Shown here piece after piece: positions 5,885 to 7,214 of a stretch of 7,214 nucleotides of DNA (position 1 is the stretch's first letter; the number at the start of each line of letters is the position of its first letter). The notes beneath the pieces were generated by a model that did no database searches, had not been told where the DNA came from, and worked only from the letters and a program-made list of their open reading frames with translations. Both the position numbers and the translations under genes were made by a program. Source of the DNA: Bacteroidales bacterium GP3. Its GTDB lineage: Bacteria; Bacteroidota; Bacteroidia; Bacteroidales; Muribaculaceae. The stretch covers positions 1 to 7,214 of the forward strand of contig DAAK01000105.1 in assembly GCA_001701075.1 (NCBI GenBank). The letters run 5' to 3'.

Positions 5885-7213
5885 ATGAAAAACACAATCT
5901 TAACTACCATATTGTTAGCCTGCAGTGCAATTTCAGTATCAGGACAAGAGCTCCGCTCAAATTCTTTAGTGGATGCACAGAAGGATTCCCTTCTCAACGA
6001 CCATAAGATAATCTATATCGACGGAAAACCAGCTAATATAACTCAGGAGCATCAGGATTCCATTCGAAATGTGGTAGAAACTTTTTTCTATGATCAGTTT
6101 CAGAGTTTTTCCGACCCTGCAGCTCCATATTTCCTCTTTATGAGTCATGATGCCAACCTCGCAATGGGAATTGGAGGTTGCGTCCGCATCAGAGGATGGT
6201 ATGACTTAGACGCTGCAATCCCAGCCAACAGCTTTACCCCTTACCTCATTCCTATGGTCAAGGATCCCGCCAACAACAGTAAATTGGGAGCTACCCCAGC
6301 CGGTTCCACTCTCTTCTTCCGTGTTATAGGCAAAAACAAGAATGTCGGGGAATATCAGCTGTATATTGAGGCCAACTTCAACGGATACGGAGGCACTGAC
6401 TTCCACCTTAAGAAAGCATATGCCCAACTTAACAACGTGACTTTGGGCTACGCTTCATCTACATTCTCTGACCCTGCTGCCATTCCTCCTACTGTCGATG
6501 CCAATGGCCCTGCCAACAAGATATCTCCCACTTCCGTTCTCGTAAGATGGATGAATACTTACAAACAACGCTGGACTATTGCAGGATCAGTCGAACTACC
6601 GAAAAATGCAGCTGTCTCCACAATGACTGGGAAAATAGGCACAGCAAGCCCAACTCTCCCCGACTTTGCCGCCTTCCTTCAATATGCTTGGGGAAAGAGC
6701 GAACATGTACGCCTTGCAGGACTCGCCCGTTCTCTTCCTTACGAGGACCTGATCAGTCATACTCGGCATCATAAATTTGGATGGGGTCTCCAACTCTCTA
6801 CTGTATTGCATCCCATCTCGCCCATCACTTTATATGGCACATTCAACTGTGGAGAGGGACACGAAAGCACAACTGGCGACCTTCAGGTAGGAAACTACGA
6901 CCTCGTTCCATCTCCTCTTGATCCAATCGACATGTATGCACCCTTCTCTCTCGGATATTGCGTTGGCCTGCAATATAACTTCCGGCCAAATCTCTTTGCT
7001 TCAGTTTCATATTCCGACAGCCGCTATTTGCCACGCAAGCCACGCGAAGCATCAGAATACCGATATGGCAACATCCTGACCGCAAATGTCTTCTGGAATC
7101 TCACACCCCGTATCCAGGCCGGTCTTGAATTCGACACTGGCGTTCGCAAGAATTGGAGCGGCAACTCACGCCGCGCCGACCGCCTCGGCCTAATGGCCCA
7201 ATTCTCCTTCTAA
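5885..7213 (+). CDS. DcaP-like trimeric outer-membrane porin, 442 aa
   Basis: This is an outer-membrane beta-barrel resembling the DcaP family; the Acinetobacter member is a trimeric channel for dicarboxylates and other anions. Residues 1-20 form a signal peptide (MKNTILTTILL, cleavage near SVSG before Q21). A polar segment (21-80) that may be periplasmic follows, and then the barrel. Family-like features are SHDANLAMGIGGCVRIRGWYD (87-107, the first strand region, written here only as a landmark), a tract FTPYLIPM (117-124), LFFRVIG (143-149), a run YQLYIEANFNG (157-167), and LGYASSTFSDPAAIPPTVD (187-205), the strongest hallmark. Alternating hydrophobic strands continue to the C-terminal LMAQFSF, whose final Phe is the usual barrel-assembly signal. 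The frame is complete. The gene diverges from the propeller gene across 173 bases, suggesting shared control (inference). Three cysteines (C98, C322, C359) in the mature barrel are unusual. The transported solute is unknown. Confidence 0.8.
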   Translation: MKNTILTTILLACSAISVSGQELRSNSLVDAQKDSLLNDHKIIYIDGKPANITQEHQDSIRNVVETFFYDQFQSFSDPAAPYFLFMSHDANLAMGIGGCVRIRGWYDLDAAIPANSFTPYLIPMVKDPANNSKLGATPAGSTLFFRVIGKNKNVGEYQLYIEANFNGYGGTDFHLKKAYAQLNNVTLGYASSTFSDPAAIPPTVDANGPANKISPTSVLVRWMNTYKQRWTIAGSVELPKNAAVSTMTGKIGTASPTLPDFAAFLQYAWGKSEHVRLAGLARSLPYEDLISHTRHHKFGWGLQLSTVLHPISPITLYGTFNCGEGHESTTGDLQVGNYDLVPSPLDPIDMYAPFSLGYCVGLQYNFRPNLFASVSYSDSRYLPRKPREASEYRYGNILTANVFWNLTPRIQAGLEFDTGVRKNWSGNSRRADRLGLMAQFSF

Positions 7214-7214
7214 A

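Noticed and set aside
5885..5947. Lipoprotein signal in the porin (LLAC at residues 10-13)
   Set aside because: The hydrophobic stretch continues past the cysteine and ends in a normal signal-peptidase I site (SVSG before Q21). The rest is a beta-barrel with a C-terminal Phe, and such proteins are not normally lipidated.

Overview
The window looks like chromosomal DNA of a gut-type Bacteroidales bacterium (Bacteroides/Prevotella/Muribaculaceae range; genus not resolvable by eye). The reasons are two near-perfect Bacteroidetes promoters (TTTG, 20 bp, TAnnTTTG), start codons with A-rich leaders instead of Shine-Dalgarno sites, AT-rich intergenic spacers, and protein types typical of the phylum: a DcaP-type porin, a secreted Dcp peptidase and a secreted BNR-type beta-propeller.

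Layout. Five genes lie on the minus strand and one on the plus strand. In minus-strand order from the right: a secreted BNR/sialidase-superfamily beta-propeller protein (4395-5711), a family 2 glycosyltransferase (3581-4330), a secreted M3 zinc peptidase of the Dcp type (1359-3464), a 55-residue 2x[4Fe-4S] ferredoxin (967-1134, shorter than most automatic ORF cut-offs), and a formate/nitrite transporter (87-902). Divergent from the propeller gene, on the plus strand, is a DcaP-like outer-membrane porin (5885-7213), complete to one base before the window edge.

How they may work together. The ferredoxin has its own promoter and a strong intrinsic terminator. The terminator stem ends only ten bases before the transporter start codon, so transporter expression would depend on readthrough, a promoter hidden in the ferredoxin gene, or regulation at the hairpin. 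Ferredoxin plus formate/nitrite channel fits fermentative redox metabolism, but that link is inferred. The propeller gene and the glycosyltransferase have no visible promoter between them and are probably co-transcribed. The propeller protein and the porin diverge from a shared 170-190 bp regulatory region and both act in the cell envelope, one probably on a glycan and one taking up small solutes.

Non-coding structure is the most unusual part: a five-unit 8-bp tandem repeat behind the peptidase gene, a telomere-like ATAACCC repeat, a perfect 10-bp inverted repeat with a decayed partner on the other side of the propeller gene, and a third stem-loop bracketed by 13-bp direct repeats. I see no CRISPR array, tRNA, rRNA, transposase or phage gene, and no clear evidence for a new multi-gene system. 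No gene-free stretch exceeds 300 bases.
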